DNA of 64,000 bases from Hysterangium stoloniferum. Lineage: Eukaryota > Basidiomycota > Agaricomycetes > Hysterangiales > Hysterangiaceae. The stretch spans positions 1-64,000 of the forward strand of contig WHVD01000052.1 in NCBI GenBank assembly GCA_015178975.1, in the 5' to 3' direction. The stretch's first letter is position 1; each line of letters begins with the position of its first letter. Below, in pieces: positions 1-9,941 of this stretch. Under the pieces are notes generated by a model. That model made no database searches. It had not been told where the DNA came from and was given only the letters and a program-made list of their open reading frames with translations. The position numbers were made by a program, and so were the translations under genes.

Positions 1-1144
1 TGTCAGGTTGCTTTATGAATTTGGCGCACCTGATCACACCGCACAGGTGTATGCTGGGGCATCCAACCCATTGCTTCGACCTGCAAGCGCTGATCCTGAG
101 ATTCATGGACCAGACGGGCTAAGCGGTGTGGAAGTCCTGCCAAGCTATAGCCACCCGAAGGTGAATGCTCGGATAAAAGAGAACGGTAATATGCCAGCGA
201 AAGAGGCAATGGCTGCTGCTCTGCGTCAGACATGGAATGATGGGCAGGGTGACGTTAGTACCCACGGGCCCTCAAAAAATCTTGCTGTCTTCCTCAGTGT
301 ATATCCGGACTTGAGACCCGCCATTGAGGAAATTGTTTGTATGGCAGGTGCTGTAGGCATTGGCAACAGAAGTAAAGACGTTTTGAATATCTCAGCGTAA
401 ACGTTCGCTGAGAGATTCAAACTATACTAACCGGATATAATAGTATATTTGAGAGGAGATTGAACATTTATGACCCTTATTGCGTTTCTCGAGACATTCT
501 GTCTCACCTTTTTGAAACAAGCGCTTACTTCTACGATACTCGCTATACCTAATGAGAAGTCCTGTCGCAGGTATGCGTGATTTGTAGTGTCGATCATGCT
601 TTGTATAGGCTGACTGGACAATTATCAAGAATATAATATTCTTTGTGGTCGTAAGCCTTTTGATTAATGTATTGCACTATGACTGATATGAATAAATACC
701 TGAAGAATCTCAGATTGTGTTGGATTTTCCGGTCGGAAAAGTTATGATACCAATCGACGTTACTCGCAAGGTTATTTTTTGGAAGGCTACACATGTTCGG
801 CTGCCATCTTCCAATCAGAATATTGTGGACTATAATGCACTTCCAAAACCTGCGGCCCCCCTTAGGCACACACTATATACGCTGATTAGGTTCTTTGCAG
901 AAAACTTTAAATCAACATTTGGGTTCCATGAGGGACCCCCCTTCATGATGCTCTAACTGTAGCCTACATCTCTCACCCCGAGCGCTTCCAAAACAAACGG
1001 TACAGAGTTGATGTTGAACTTACAGGGAAGGATTCAGTGGGGCCTACCGTCGTCGATGTGTGGAATTCTAAAAGTTGTGATGATCCATGGGGCCATCATG
1101 GAAAGAATTGCATGGTCACTGACAGTGCGTCATCATGTGTATGA
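1..1144 (+). pseudogene. Nucleoside hydrolase (IU-NH family), decayed, 5' end outside the window
   Basis: These enzymes cleave purine or pyrimidine ribonucleosides to base and ribose in nucleoside salvage. Positions 8-400 encode family blocks: VYAGASNPLLRP, EIHGPDGLSGVE, then GPSKNLAVFLSVYPDLR and the GAVGIGNRS block. The reading then breaks and about 310 AT-rich bases follow. Family sequence resumes near 705-716 (QIVLDFPVGKV, MIPIDVT), reaches FFAENFKSTFGFHEGPP at 880-940, and continues in another frame (AYISHPERFQNKRYRVDVEL, then TVVDVW) to about 1144. The frame change lies in a C run at 935-943, just before the conserved His-Asp of the GPPLHDA motif. That His-Asp helps bind nucleoside and calcium in characterised members. 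The 300-bp gap is longer than introns elsewhere in this window, so it is more likely an insertion. Pseudogene status is inferred from the frameshift plus interruption; family assignment is fairly secure. Confidence 0.72.
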
Positions 1145-2559
1145 AGCACTTCAAGGAATAAAGAGAACACTTCCCACTTAAAAATCATTCTTCCCCCTTC
1201 CATAATGGATGTAACATCACTCGACCATTTGGGAATCGAGCAGGTCAGATCCTCAAGGGTTCCTGGTCACGTGAATAAGTCCCACACCGATAAGATGGCT
1301 TCATCCCTCATGATGCCTGATCTGGAAATTTATCACTTGGTAGGTCTCATGGTTCTGCAAATTCTTACTTGAGAATATGATTAGATGTGATAGGATAAGT
1401 CCATTGAATACCAGCCAATAGTTCGTTTATCTTTTCTTTTGAGTAACAGCACCAAGGTGGCTTGAAACTTGAGCATGCGAAATACGATTTTAGACTCAAT
1501 ATTTCATAAATCGACAACGGACATAAACTTGAAGTAATTATTCCAGCCTATAGTCATGACCTATATTATAATAGAGCCACATTTGCTGTCCTCGGTTGGC
1601 TTCTGATCAAAGATTGAGAGACAGATCTATGCGAGGTGTGACCATTCTTGTGCCTGACATCTCTCCTTAAATTGTGGCAATAGGATGACTCTAGCAAGTG
1701 GGACAAATGCAGCTTTTGAACGGAAACAAGGTAGTCGCACTTGCTCGTGTGATATATCGATCACTAAGCCTCACAATACGACTCTATCCTTGAACATATA
1801 GCCATCCCCGATGCTGTCAAGTACATTTCTGTAATGCCTCGTTTAATCTAAGTGTCCAAATTCTATGCAGACCAGAATGGCCCTTGCTATGAGATATATT
1901 CAAATTCAAGGTCCATAATGTCAGTCTATTCTATTTCTTTCCGACAGTCTTCATCCGCTCATGCTGAATTTATGGTAGAACATTCGCCAATATCTATCTG
2001 GACAATCAGGAGATGCAAGTGATATGGAAGTGGACAAAATGCCCGAGTTAAATCATCGATTATCTCCCATACCCTTCCCTTCTTCCTCTCTGTTAGCACT
2101 AGGCTCCTCGCGTTTTAATTCAGGACTCCATGGTCATGTAATTCCATCGTTTCAGAAGCGTTAGCCAAATAAAAATGCCTCAACGCGGGATTTCAACAAT
2201 TTTATAGATGTAAAAGAAGCCTATGGGTTTTTAAATTGAGATTTTCAAACAACTAGACGATTTTTAAGAGTATGTTTATGATTTTAATTATCTTATGGGT
2301 GGTGTTGATGGACCTGAAATAGCGGTCTGCCCTTCACCATTCAACGGCTTTGTGAGTTGTGCGTGCTGCCACGAAAACACTATAAGACAGTGGGGAAATA
2401 CCTTTGTGCACTGGAGCGGACCATTCTGGTGACATCTACGAAAGATATGTACCCCTCTCAAGATCTGAGCAGCAAGTCTGTGGTGCCTGCTGGATATACT
2501 GACAATGTATGCTTACGACTAGCCATGACGCCAGTGTTCAGTCCTATAGCATTTTTACA
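1145..2559. other. No recognisable gene
   Basis: Mixed-composition sequence with only short open frames on both strands. No protein motif, terminal repeat or tandem array was recognised. Confidence 0.5.
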
Positions 2560-2896
2560 TGTAGATGCAAGGCCTTGACCGCCCATCGCCATTCAAGCTC
2601 ACAGCAACCAAACGCCCAGAAAAAAATGTAGAAATCACTGAACAGCAGGGAAGGGTCTGGGTCTTGTTGACGAGCTGGACGATCCCAAACCAGGTCATCT
2701 CGGCGACCATCCTACCACTCTAACAGCAACAACGAGATCAACTCTGGAGAAGATATTTGTTAAATCAAGCGGTACGGAATATGATGAGATGTCGCGGGAG
2801 ACGGCGGAAAGTGAAAATTCAAAGCAGGCGGAGGATGCTGAAGTAGAGGGGATGGTCTTGGACAACAACAGCACAGCAGAAGATGAAGACAAATAA
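2560..2896 (+). pseudogene. Possible 3' exon remnant of an unknown acidic-tailed protein
   Basis: Two overlapping plus-strand frames look protein-like. One runs about 2576-2660 (FKLTATKRPEKNVEITEQQG). The other runs about 2640-2896 (VDELDDPKPGHLGD, STLEKIFVKSSGTEYDEM) and ends in an acidic tail, STAEDEDK, followed by TAA. The second has no in-frame ATG at a sensible place and is preceded by a stop, so it would need a splice junction or represents decay. I do not recognise the family; no function is offered. Confidence 0.2.
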
Positions 2897-3184
2897 AATA
2901 GGGTATTATGAGAAACCAATGACAGTCCCACTAATGCTAGCTATTAATTTAAATTTTGTGATATAGCCTAGAATATTATTACATAATGTCCATGTTTAGA
3001 CATGCTAATAGTTTAGTCAGACCTGCTCATTGAAAAGGTTTTGTTGCTGATAATTATAATGCAATATCTGCTACATTAACTGGCCAAATCACATGATTTA
3101 TTGATTGTATTTAACATGGTCATGTGACTTGTTGATTGATAGTCAACTTTGATATTCCTACCTCTCTACATTACCAGCAATCCA

Positions 3185-4114
3185 TCACTTCTGATTAGCA
3201 ACAATACATTATCTCCCAGCTTGAAGCTGGCCATTCCATTCCATCTATTGGCTCAATTGCTGGTATTAGTATGGAGGATAGTCACAATTCATTGAATATA
3301 CAAACTATTATGGAAAAGTTCTCATATTCTTAAGTGAGACTATTTCCTTTGGCTATGACTATATGTTTTAGGGGTTTATTATTTCATTACCCCAAAATTT
3401 CATTTTTAAAACTTGTATACTCTTTTAAAATATGCACAAATATTATGGTTATATAGGATTATCTGGGTTGTTAACTAATCTTTGGGGTAAAATGCATTCT
3501 CTAGTATCTCTGTGACTTTTTAAATATGCACAAATATCATCGTTAAACAAGATTATCTGGGTTATGACTTAATCTTTGGGATGAGATGTATTCTCTAGTA
3601 TCTCTGTGACTTTTAAAAATATCCACAAACATCATGGTTAAACAAAATTATTTGGGTTATGTCTTAATCTTTGGGATAAGATGCATTCTCTTGTATACAT
3701 GTGAACTGTCAAATATAGTTCATACAATTTAAATTTATTTGGTTTAGAAAGTTAACCAGAACTATCTGGCCAACCAATCCATGTTGTGGAATTTATTCCC
3801 AAAAGGATAATCTATATATGTTTGTTTGACTAACTTTTGTCAGATACAAGATACATATCAATATTTCCTTATTCTCCAAAGTATCACCTGATGGACTGAA
3901 ATTGATTAAATATTAATTCTACAACAAATAATATAAATATATATACTTTAGAGGACAAATAACTTTTAAAGTTTTGGTGTTATCCTCCTATTAGTACTAC
4001 TGTATGTCCAGACTTCACTCTAAATATCTACCTTCCTACCCTCTCAAAATCAACTGGAGGTCATCACAAGAAGCTCTCTGCTACCAACTTCCATTTTGCA
4101 GGCCACCTGATCTA
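3185..4114 (+). mobile_element. Tc1-like transposon, N-terminal transposase relic, interrupted by a MITE
   Basis: At 3190-3271 the frame gives QLEAGHSIPSIGSIAGIS, the first helix-turn-helix of fungal Tc1-like transposases. After the inserted element the reading resumes at about 3990 (STT, then SRLHSKYLPS in nearby frames), followed by a GGH..KLSATNFHFAGHLI block up to 4114. This matches the related N-terminal half at 38895-39420 (TVSRLHSKY, GGHPSKLSPTN). Only the DNA-binding part remains; the DDE catalytic part is missing. It is a dead fragment. Confidence 0.6.
3272..3988. mobile_element. hAT-like MITE with 8-bp target duplication
   Basis: A 717-bp non-coding AT-rich insert begins TGGAGGATAG and ends TTATCCTCC, giving imperfect terminal inverted repeats around GGAGGATA. 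It is bracketed by the direct repeat TATTAGTA at 3264-3271 and 3989-3996. An 8-bp duplication is the hallmark of hAT-type transposition. A diverged second copy lies at 43523-44096 with the same ends and the same interior order, including the block around 3890-3950. Its mobilising transposase is not in this window. Confidence 0.65.
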
Positions 4115-4133
4115 TTAAGGGTTAGGGTTAGGG
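4115..4133 (+). repeat. Short interstitial TTAGGG tract
   Basis: TTAAGGG is followed by two TTAGGG units. TTAGGG is the usual telomere unit of basidiomycetes. The tract follows directly on the Tc1 relic. Being this short, it may be chance or a scar of break repair. Confidence 0.5.
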
Positions 4134-4299
4134 TCACAATTTACCATATGTATATCACAACCACTTCCCCCCTGCATTTAGTATCTAAATTTGTATGTTA
4201 AGCAACCAGAGGACCAGATACAGTTCTCCCAATCAATATCTTCCTGGAGTCCTTCTGCCTTGTTAGGTCGTTATATAGAGTCATATTAAGACTTAAGAA

Positions 4300-5240
4300 G
4301 CTCTGCCCTAGCTTCTTGAGTTTTTACTTTATTGAACTACACATTTAAAAGCCTCCATATAGTGGCGATTGACAGATTTTACATATGTGAGGTTTAGAGA
4401 ATCATCTGCCCCAAGACCCAGGGAATGGGGGCATGACCTATTTATTTGCAAGCCTCAGAGATATTGGTATACATGATTACATTATATTCATGGTTATTAG
4501 AAGCCTTGTCTGGATTTTTAAATATGATTTGACTGTATAAGCACATCCCAGTGTTTCCAACACTCTGACTGGGTGTCCTCATCGAGGCCATCTAAAGAGT
4601 TGTGATTGGTGAGTCAGTCGGAAGGGCTTAACGATGATGGGTAAAGCACCTAGATCAATGATACAAGAATAGCGTCTATGCAGAAATTCAAAGTTGTAGG
4701 CTGTCTTTAGAGTCCAAGATGTTCCCCCACAGATGCGTTTGATGTTCACGTTTTGTCCAGGAGTCTCGTATTATCGCATGAAGTCTTTGACTTGTGATGA
4801 GACGAACTAACCATGAAAGTGCGCTACGATGTAAAAGACACATGGCTATGACGGCGCCTTACGTGACTAATACAAATTCGGTTAGGCGTTCGGATTCATA
4901 ATGGAGACGGCGGATTGAGACGGAGACTGGCAATGAGGTGAGTGATGAAATTAAGGAGAAAGATGGGGAGAAGAATGAATATTCTCGCATAGATATTGTA
5001 TAGGAATACAATTCGAATCGGAATAAATTGATGTACACAACATTCTGTCGTCCGTTAGATGTGTGAATGTGTTACTTGTCTCGACTGAGAGGAAGGTTGG
5101 GTAATTGTCACGGGATCGATTAAAGTGAGGAGATGGCGGGAAAACGGCCATGTCCAAGGGCCCGTCACAACTTGGCTAACACCCGGCATTGCGGCCTGAG
5201 AACCGTGGCTATGGCCTTGGACCAACGGATTAAAGAGCCT
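4300..5240. repeat. Dispersed repeat, copy 1 (paralogue at 32960-33360)
   Basis: The stretch 4300-4610 (GCCTCCATATAGTGGCGATT, then CCTCAGAGATATTGG) and the stretch 5045-5240 (CGTCCGTTAGATGTGTGAAT) recur contiguously at 32960-33360. Copy 1 therefore carries about 430 extra bases (4610-5045), or copy 2 has lost them. No coding motif was recognised and the family is unassigned. Confidence 0.55.
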
Positions 5241-5373
5241 GAGACTGACGAGCGAGAGACATTTCAAACGCCGTACACCAATACACAGATCCTAGGATAT
5301 CATAAGTTGAAGGTTAGCACCCACCCAACAACCACCCAACAACCACGTACTACTGTTCCTCGCCGCAGGTCGA

Positions 5374-5399
5374 TCGTCGTCGTCGTCGTCGTCGTCGTC
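5374..5399. repeat. Trinucleotide microsatellite (CGT)n
   Basis: About eight perfect tandem CGT/GTC units. Confidence 0.85.
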
Positions 5400-5719
5400 C
5401 ATATATCCCTCCCCCTCTGACTCTGACTGATTCCCGGAACAGAATCAGTAGAAGCCCTCCTCATCCCCTCTCTCGCCTCTCTCCACGGGGCAGTGCCTAT
5501 CCTCCTTACCCTCGAAACTGCCAACCCTGGTCCACCACCGCCGAATACCCTCCCGCTGGATCTGCGCTGCGAGGGAAATAAATCTACTATACCAGACGCG
5601 GATGCGTCAGCGCCTGCTTGTAAATCACTGACGATACCAGTCGTAAGGAAGAGTGGCTCGAATCGTCAATATGATTAACATATATCGTCCGCATACCTAT
5701 AGTTGTAGAAATTTGTCTC

Positions 5720-6367
5720 GTCAGGGGAGGACAGGGATGTTTTCGGATTTGATATAGATGGGGGTAGCGCTAGATTGATGATCGCAGTTACTCGGACTAT
5801 CTGATTTGTTGCAAAGACCAAAGTTGGCCAAGATGTCATCACAAGAATCAGGGAAAGGAGCTGGGTGCTTGAGCTTGAAGAAAATCAGTCCGTTGTCGTC
5901 GCTAGAAATGATTAGACAGAAAAGCATCGTGACAATTGGGTGGAAATACCGGCTGAAGCGAGATCACGTGTGACGCACAAACTCAGAACCTGGGGTTCTC
6001 CCGTCGGAAAGTGTTCTCGGCTGTCCGCCTGCCCATGTCCCAGACTCGGATAGTCTCGTCCTCACCACAGGCAATGTTAATCACTGCTTTGGGTGAAAAA
6101 GACCTCCCGAAACACAATAAAGCCTGTCACGGCATGTATCGACTTCTCATACTGCAACTTTGATACTCGAGAGCTTGATTTGAACAGCTTCAACGATGAG
6201 GTTAATGTTGGGAACCTGGGTGGAAGATGTTCAGTTGACACCACGATCATGGCCTTCCAGGACATGCAATCATTTGACAGTTTCTCAAAGGTGATTACAA
6301 GATTATATTCCTGGTTCGGTGGAGACAATGAGCTCCTTCGAGTGAAATTACTGATTCGGACCAACAT
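5720..6367 (-). pseudogene. WD-repeat-like protein fragment, broken
   Basis: On the minus strand the frame from 6367 reads NLVITFEKLSN, SWKAMIVVSTEH and LKLFKSSSRVSKL, then VTGFIVFREVFFT. One base out of frame, at about 6040-6085, it gives INIACGEDETIRVWDM, a good match to the end of a WD40 blade. Further left, 5721-5927 gives DDNGLIFFKLKHPAPFPDS. The pieces follow one another in the order expected of one gene but need at least one frameshift near 6080 and probably an intron or second lesion near 5930-6000. The parent gene was not identified. No promoter or start was recognised. Confidence 0.4.
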
Positions 6368-6944
6368 AATTTGTCCAGTTTCCTGGATGAGGCATGTGAG
6401 ACATGCGCCGAGACATACCCCCTACGGCTTCCCTTTATGTTTCCTTTTTGTTTTCATTTTTCTTTGTTCTTCGTTTGTTCCTTATAGTCCCAAGAAAACT
6501 TCCATTATGTGCTCTTAACCTCATCCTTTTGCTCATCTCCCATACGTACTTCTAATTTGACCTTTCGATATGTAGCTACATGCCTTTCTTCTCTGATCTC
6601 GCATATTTCTCATAACCTCTTGCTATTCCCCTAAGATTTAGAATTGGATCACAAAAATATTAATCATGCTTTACACCCCGGCTATTGGGGCCACTTCTGT
6701 TCTCCAAATGGACGATGTGATGTGATGGCGAGGGTGGATTACCGTTAGTGGAGTGAGAAGGAGGGAGAACCACGTGGCGTCCGAGTTCGTAGTCCTTGTC
6801 TCACTGTCATAGTTACTCATTCATCTCAACGAATTTTAACTCGACCTATGATCCGATGGGCGATTAGCTGGTTTAAAATCACACTCAGCCTCTACAAATG
6901 ATCCTTTGAGCTTCTGGATCGAGGGTCTTTTCCGGTGAGTGTAA
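6368..6944. other. No recognisable gene
   Basis: Intergenic sequence; only short frames, no motif recognised. Confidence 0.45.
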
Positions 6945-7223
6945 TCAAATATTGTCAATAGATGATACGTCAATGAACACACTGGGAAAGCGAGACACAT
7001 GTTTCTGGTACTCATCATGGTGTGGGAGACCGCAACTTCGCTTTCCAATACTCATCGTTTGGTGGTCAATATTCAATGTGAGCGACATGCGGAAGCCAAG
7101 GAGGTGCCACTGTGATGGGGGCCACAGGGATATGATGAAAAGCCCCTTTGAGATCAAGTTTGGCCAAGAGTGTGCCAGAACCGAATTCCCAAACAACTCA
7201 GAGGGCCGCTTCAAAGGATTCAT
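6945..7223 (-). mobile_element. DIRS-like retroelement RT fragment (fossil), left of the inverted repeat
   Basis: Minus-strand sequence at about 7085-7222 is the same reverse-transcriptase segment found at 18302-18440 on the plus strand, roughly 95% alike by eye. It stops abruptly at the outer edge of the left inverted-repeat arm. It is an old broken relic; only a small part of the RT is present. Confidence 0.55.
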
Positions 7224-8891
7224 CTAAACTGCAAACATCTCTGATGGTTCTGTTGGGATTTATTGGTATGTGTTGCAAGCCACTGAGGATGCTAACAGGC
7301 TTTCTGTGCTCATTTTTTAGGTAATCGTATATTATCAGATGGATATTCGATTTGTTTGATGGACAATCGGCTAGGTACCACTTTACAGTAGCTTAGTCAT
7401 CGGTTGTGTTCTAGAAGGGGACTCTTTTGTCACTCCCTTCACCCACATGAAAACCCATCATATATTTTCAACAGGTTCTTCGTTTTTGGAGCTTTAATTA
7501 AACACTCAAAAATGACAGGAGCAACCACGAGGGATCACAAATAGACTTTTCGGCGTCTTCCGGTAATCACTGGTGAGATCGCCGGGAGAGGGCCGGACTT
7601 CGGCAATTGCTTAATGAATAAATGAGAAAGGTTTCATCATTGTCATGTACTTTATCGATATTATTTCAGAATTCCATCAGAGAAATTAATGGTTATATAC
7701 TAGTGTTTCCTGATGTCAAGTACTCCCATGGATCAACGATGTGACCGGTATATAATCCGCCAGGACCTTGTGTGGACTGGAGGGGGACGCCCTGAATGGA
7801 TGAAGGTGAGGGAGTGAGGGAGTGGCGGAATCGGGATACAAAGTGGTGTGTGGCGGAGTGGAGAATTGGGATTGGGAGTGACCCTGGGACCCAGACCGAG
7901 ACCCAGAACGTATATGCCCACGGCGCTGTTCGCCTTCCTGCTTCGGCTGCCAATCCCTCATGATCACCTTTAATAGCCGAATAAGGCGACTGGGGAGTTT
8001 GAGTGCGGATCGTATTGTTATAATGAAAGTCCAGGATCACCTTCACCCGCATGAAAGCCCATCGTGTGCTTGCAACAGGTTCTTGGCTTTAATTAGCGCT
8101 TTAGTTATACCCTTCTTGGGCACACGCAATAGCATTATTAACATTTAGCTGTTTGTATGTATATATAGATTACCACGAACTTGAAATGACGTGCTACGAA
8201 TATTCTACGTCAAGCTCGGCAGGAGAAGTCTGGTTGACCTTCTCTGGACTAAGTGTATCCCTCATAGAGAACGTCATACGAAATACACTTATCCATAAAT
8301 GATAGTATCCGACGTATATCGCTTTCTGATCTCAATCCTGCGCTTAGATAACGACTATGAGTGACCAAACGAAGGGTCTACGGCTTTTCAGGGGCTCATG
8401 GAATCCTTTGTGTCCCGAAACATTGTGGCCGCGATTAATCATATAATGCTCAAATTAAGAGAGTACTTTTTTGTTTGTTGAATATGAAAGTATATTTTAC
8501 CGTCATCCGCCAGAATATTAGGACTGTCCGAACCTAGGTACTATATAGACTTGCTCAAGTATCGAATCATCCTTATAAATTGGAGAATAGGGCACAGAAA
8601 TATCACATTGGTAATTCGATCATAAATATAGTCATAAAGACGTACAATAAACTTCAATAGCGACAGGGAAAGCTTTGAGTTAAGAACTGACCCCGACCTG
8701 GGTCCTCTAAAGAGTATGCCTTGATAGTAGTTTTGCACACAATATCAATATGGTGTAGAAGTATTCGATCTCTGGTCTGACGGTGAGATGAAAGGTCGTC
8801 ATTTATGAAAATGCGTGAGAAATCAGTGCTCGACCGGCTAACTGCATATTGTCCCAATCTTGCTTGAAATTTCCAACTCCGCTGAGTGTCG
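7223..8891. repeat. Large inverted repeat, left arm (1.67 kb)
   Basis: The reverse complement of this arm is 16042-17709. Reading both arms against each other I saw five differences (around 7390, 7751, 8176, 8270 and 8395), one of them a single-base indel, so identity is about 99.7%. The arms carry no recognised gene. The longest sensible frame is 83 codons (7716-7967, minus; Ser/His/Pro-rich), and it is shorter in the other arm, which argues against it being a maintained gene. No target-site duplication was seen at the outer edges. Confidence 0.9.
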
Positions 8892-9941
8892 CAGATTGCC
8901 GGGTCCTTGACCATGTATGATTCTAGCCCAATCCTTGATGTCTACGTAACACAATTATTTAATATAAACTTAATTTGATATCTGAACTCACTTGAGATGA
9001 CTGTGAGATCATTGCGGGTTCCCAAGGACCACTCTTAGCAAGCCGTACTTTACGAATTGGATGATCGTATCCGATCTTCGGAGGCAAGTGATATGATCGG
9101 GTTCGAGCGGTTATGGCTATTATTTCCTCTGTTCACAAAGTGCTCACGTTGTACACATCTCATCCAAACGATTTATTGTTGTGTCTCTTCAGGGTATGTC
9201 TTCTTGTCTTTCGTGGATGTCGAGGGATCCTTAAAGCTTAATCATAGACTTTGAAAATCAGTGTTCATCTTCAAGCACCCACCATCTTACTCTCTTTCTG
9301 AGGATTACTGAGAAAGCCAGATATTGAATTAAGCACCATTAATATTTGATGGTAGGGTAAAACGGAACTGGATATAGTTGGAGCGGTGGAGTGGTGCTAC
9401 ATGCGTCCATCAAGCGGAGCCAGAGTTATGTGTGACGGTTCAGGTCAACACGACGATTGTACGCAACCCTAGGTCAACCTTACCGGAATTTTGGCAAGTA
9501 TTGTACGTGCAAAAAACACGTTCCCATGGCAGAAACATTAATTTAAGGTGTTGTAGTGATGGAAAGGAGAAATCTTTCGGCGTGTTAGAACACGGTCAAA
9601 CAGGAACACAATCTCGGTGATGTTCGTGTTAAATCAGTGATATGAGAATATCATGCTCAAATATTCATATAAACTGGGTGAAAGCAGGCGGATAGCGGCA
9701 ACAATCGCTGGTATGGCTCATAACAGAGTTGGGTCAACGAGCAAAGCTCTGCTCACCCATTGTCTCGGAAAAACTGCGAAAGAGCGTGAACTCTAATATA
9801 AAATTGATATCAAACTGAAACCAAAGGGATTCATGCGAAAAATGTGGGAGAAACAAAATAAAACGAATTGCTGAGTAGGCTTATCGACGATGATGGGACG
9901 CCGGACTTGCAAGTATTTGAATCTCCGCCATTGCACACTAG
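8892..9941. other. Upstream region of the GATA gene; no gene recognised
   Basis: CpG-containing sequence with short frames only. It should hold the promoter of the gene starting at 9942, but I cannot point to a defined element. Confidence 0.4.

Noticed and set aside
7693-8052. Protein gene in the inverted-repeat arms
   Set aside because: Overlapping frames in all three phases, none with a recognised domain. The best one changes length between arms that are otherwise 99.7% identical.
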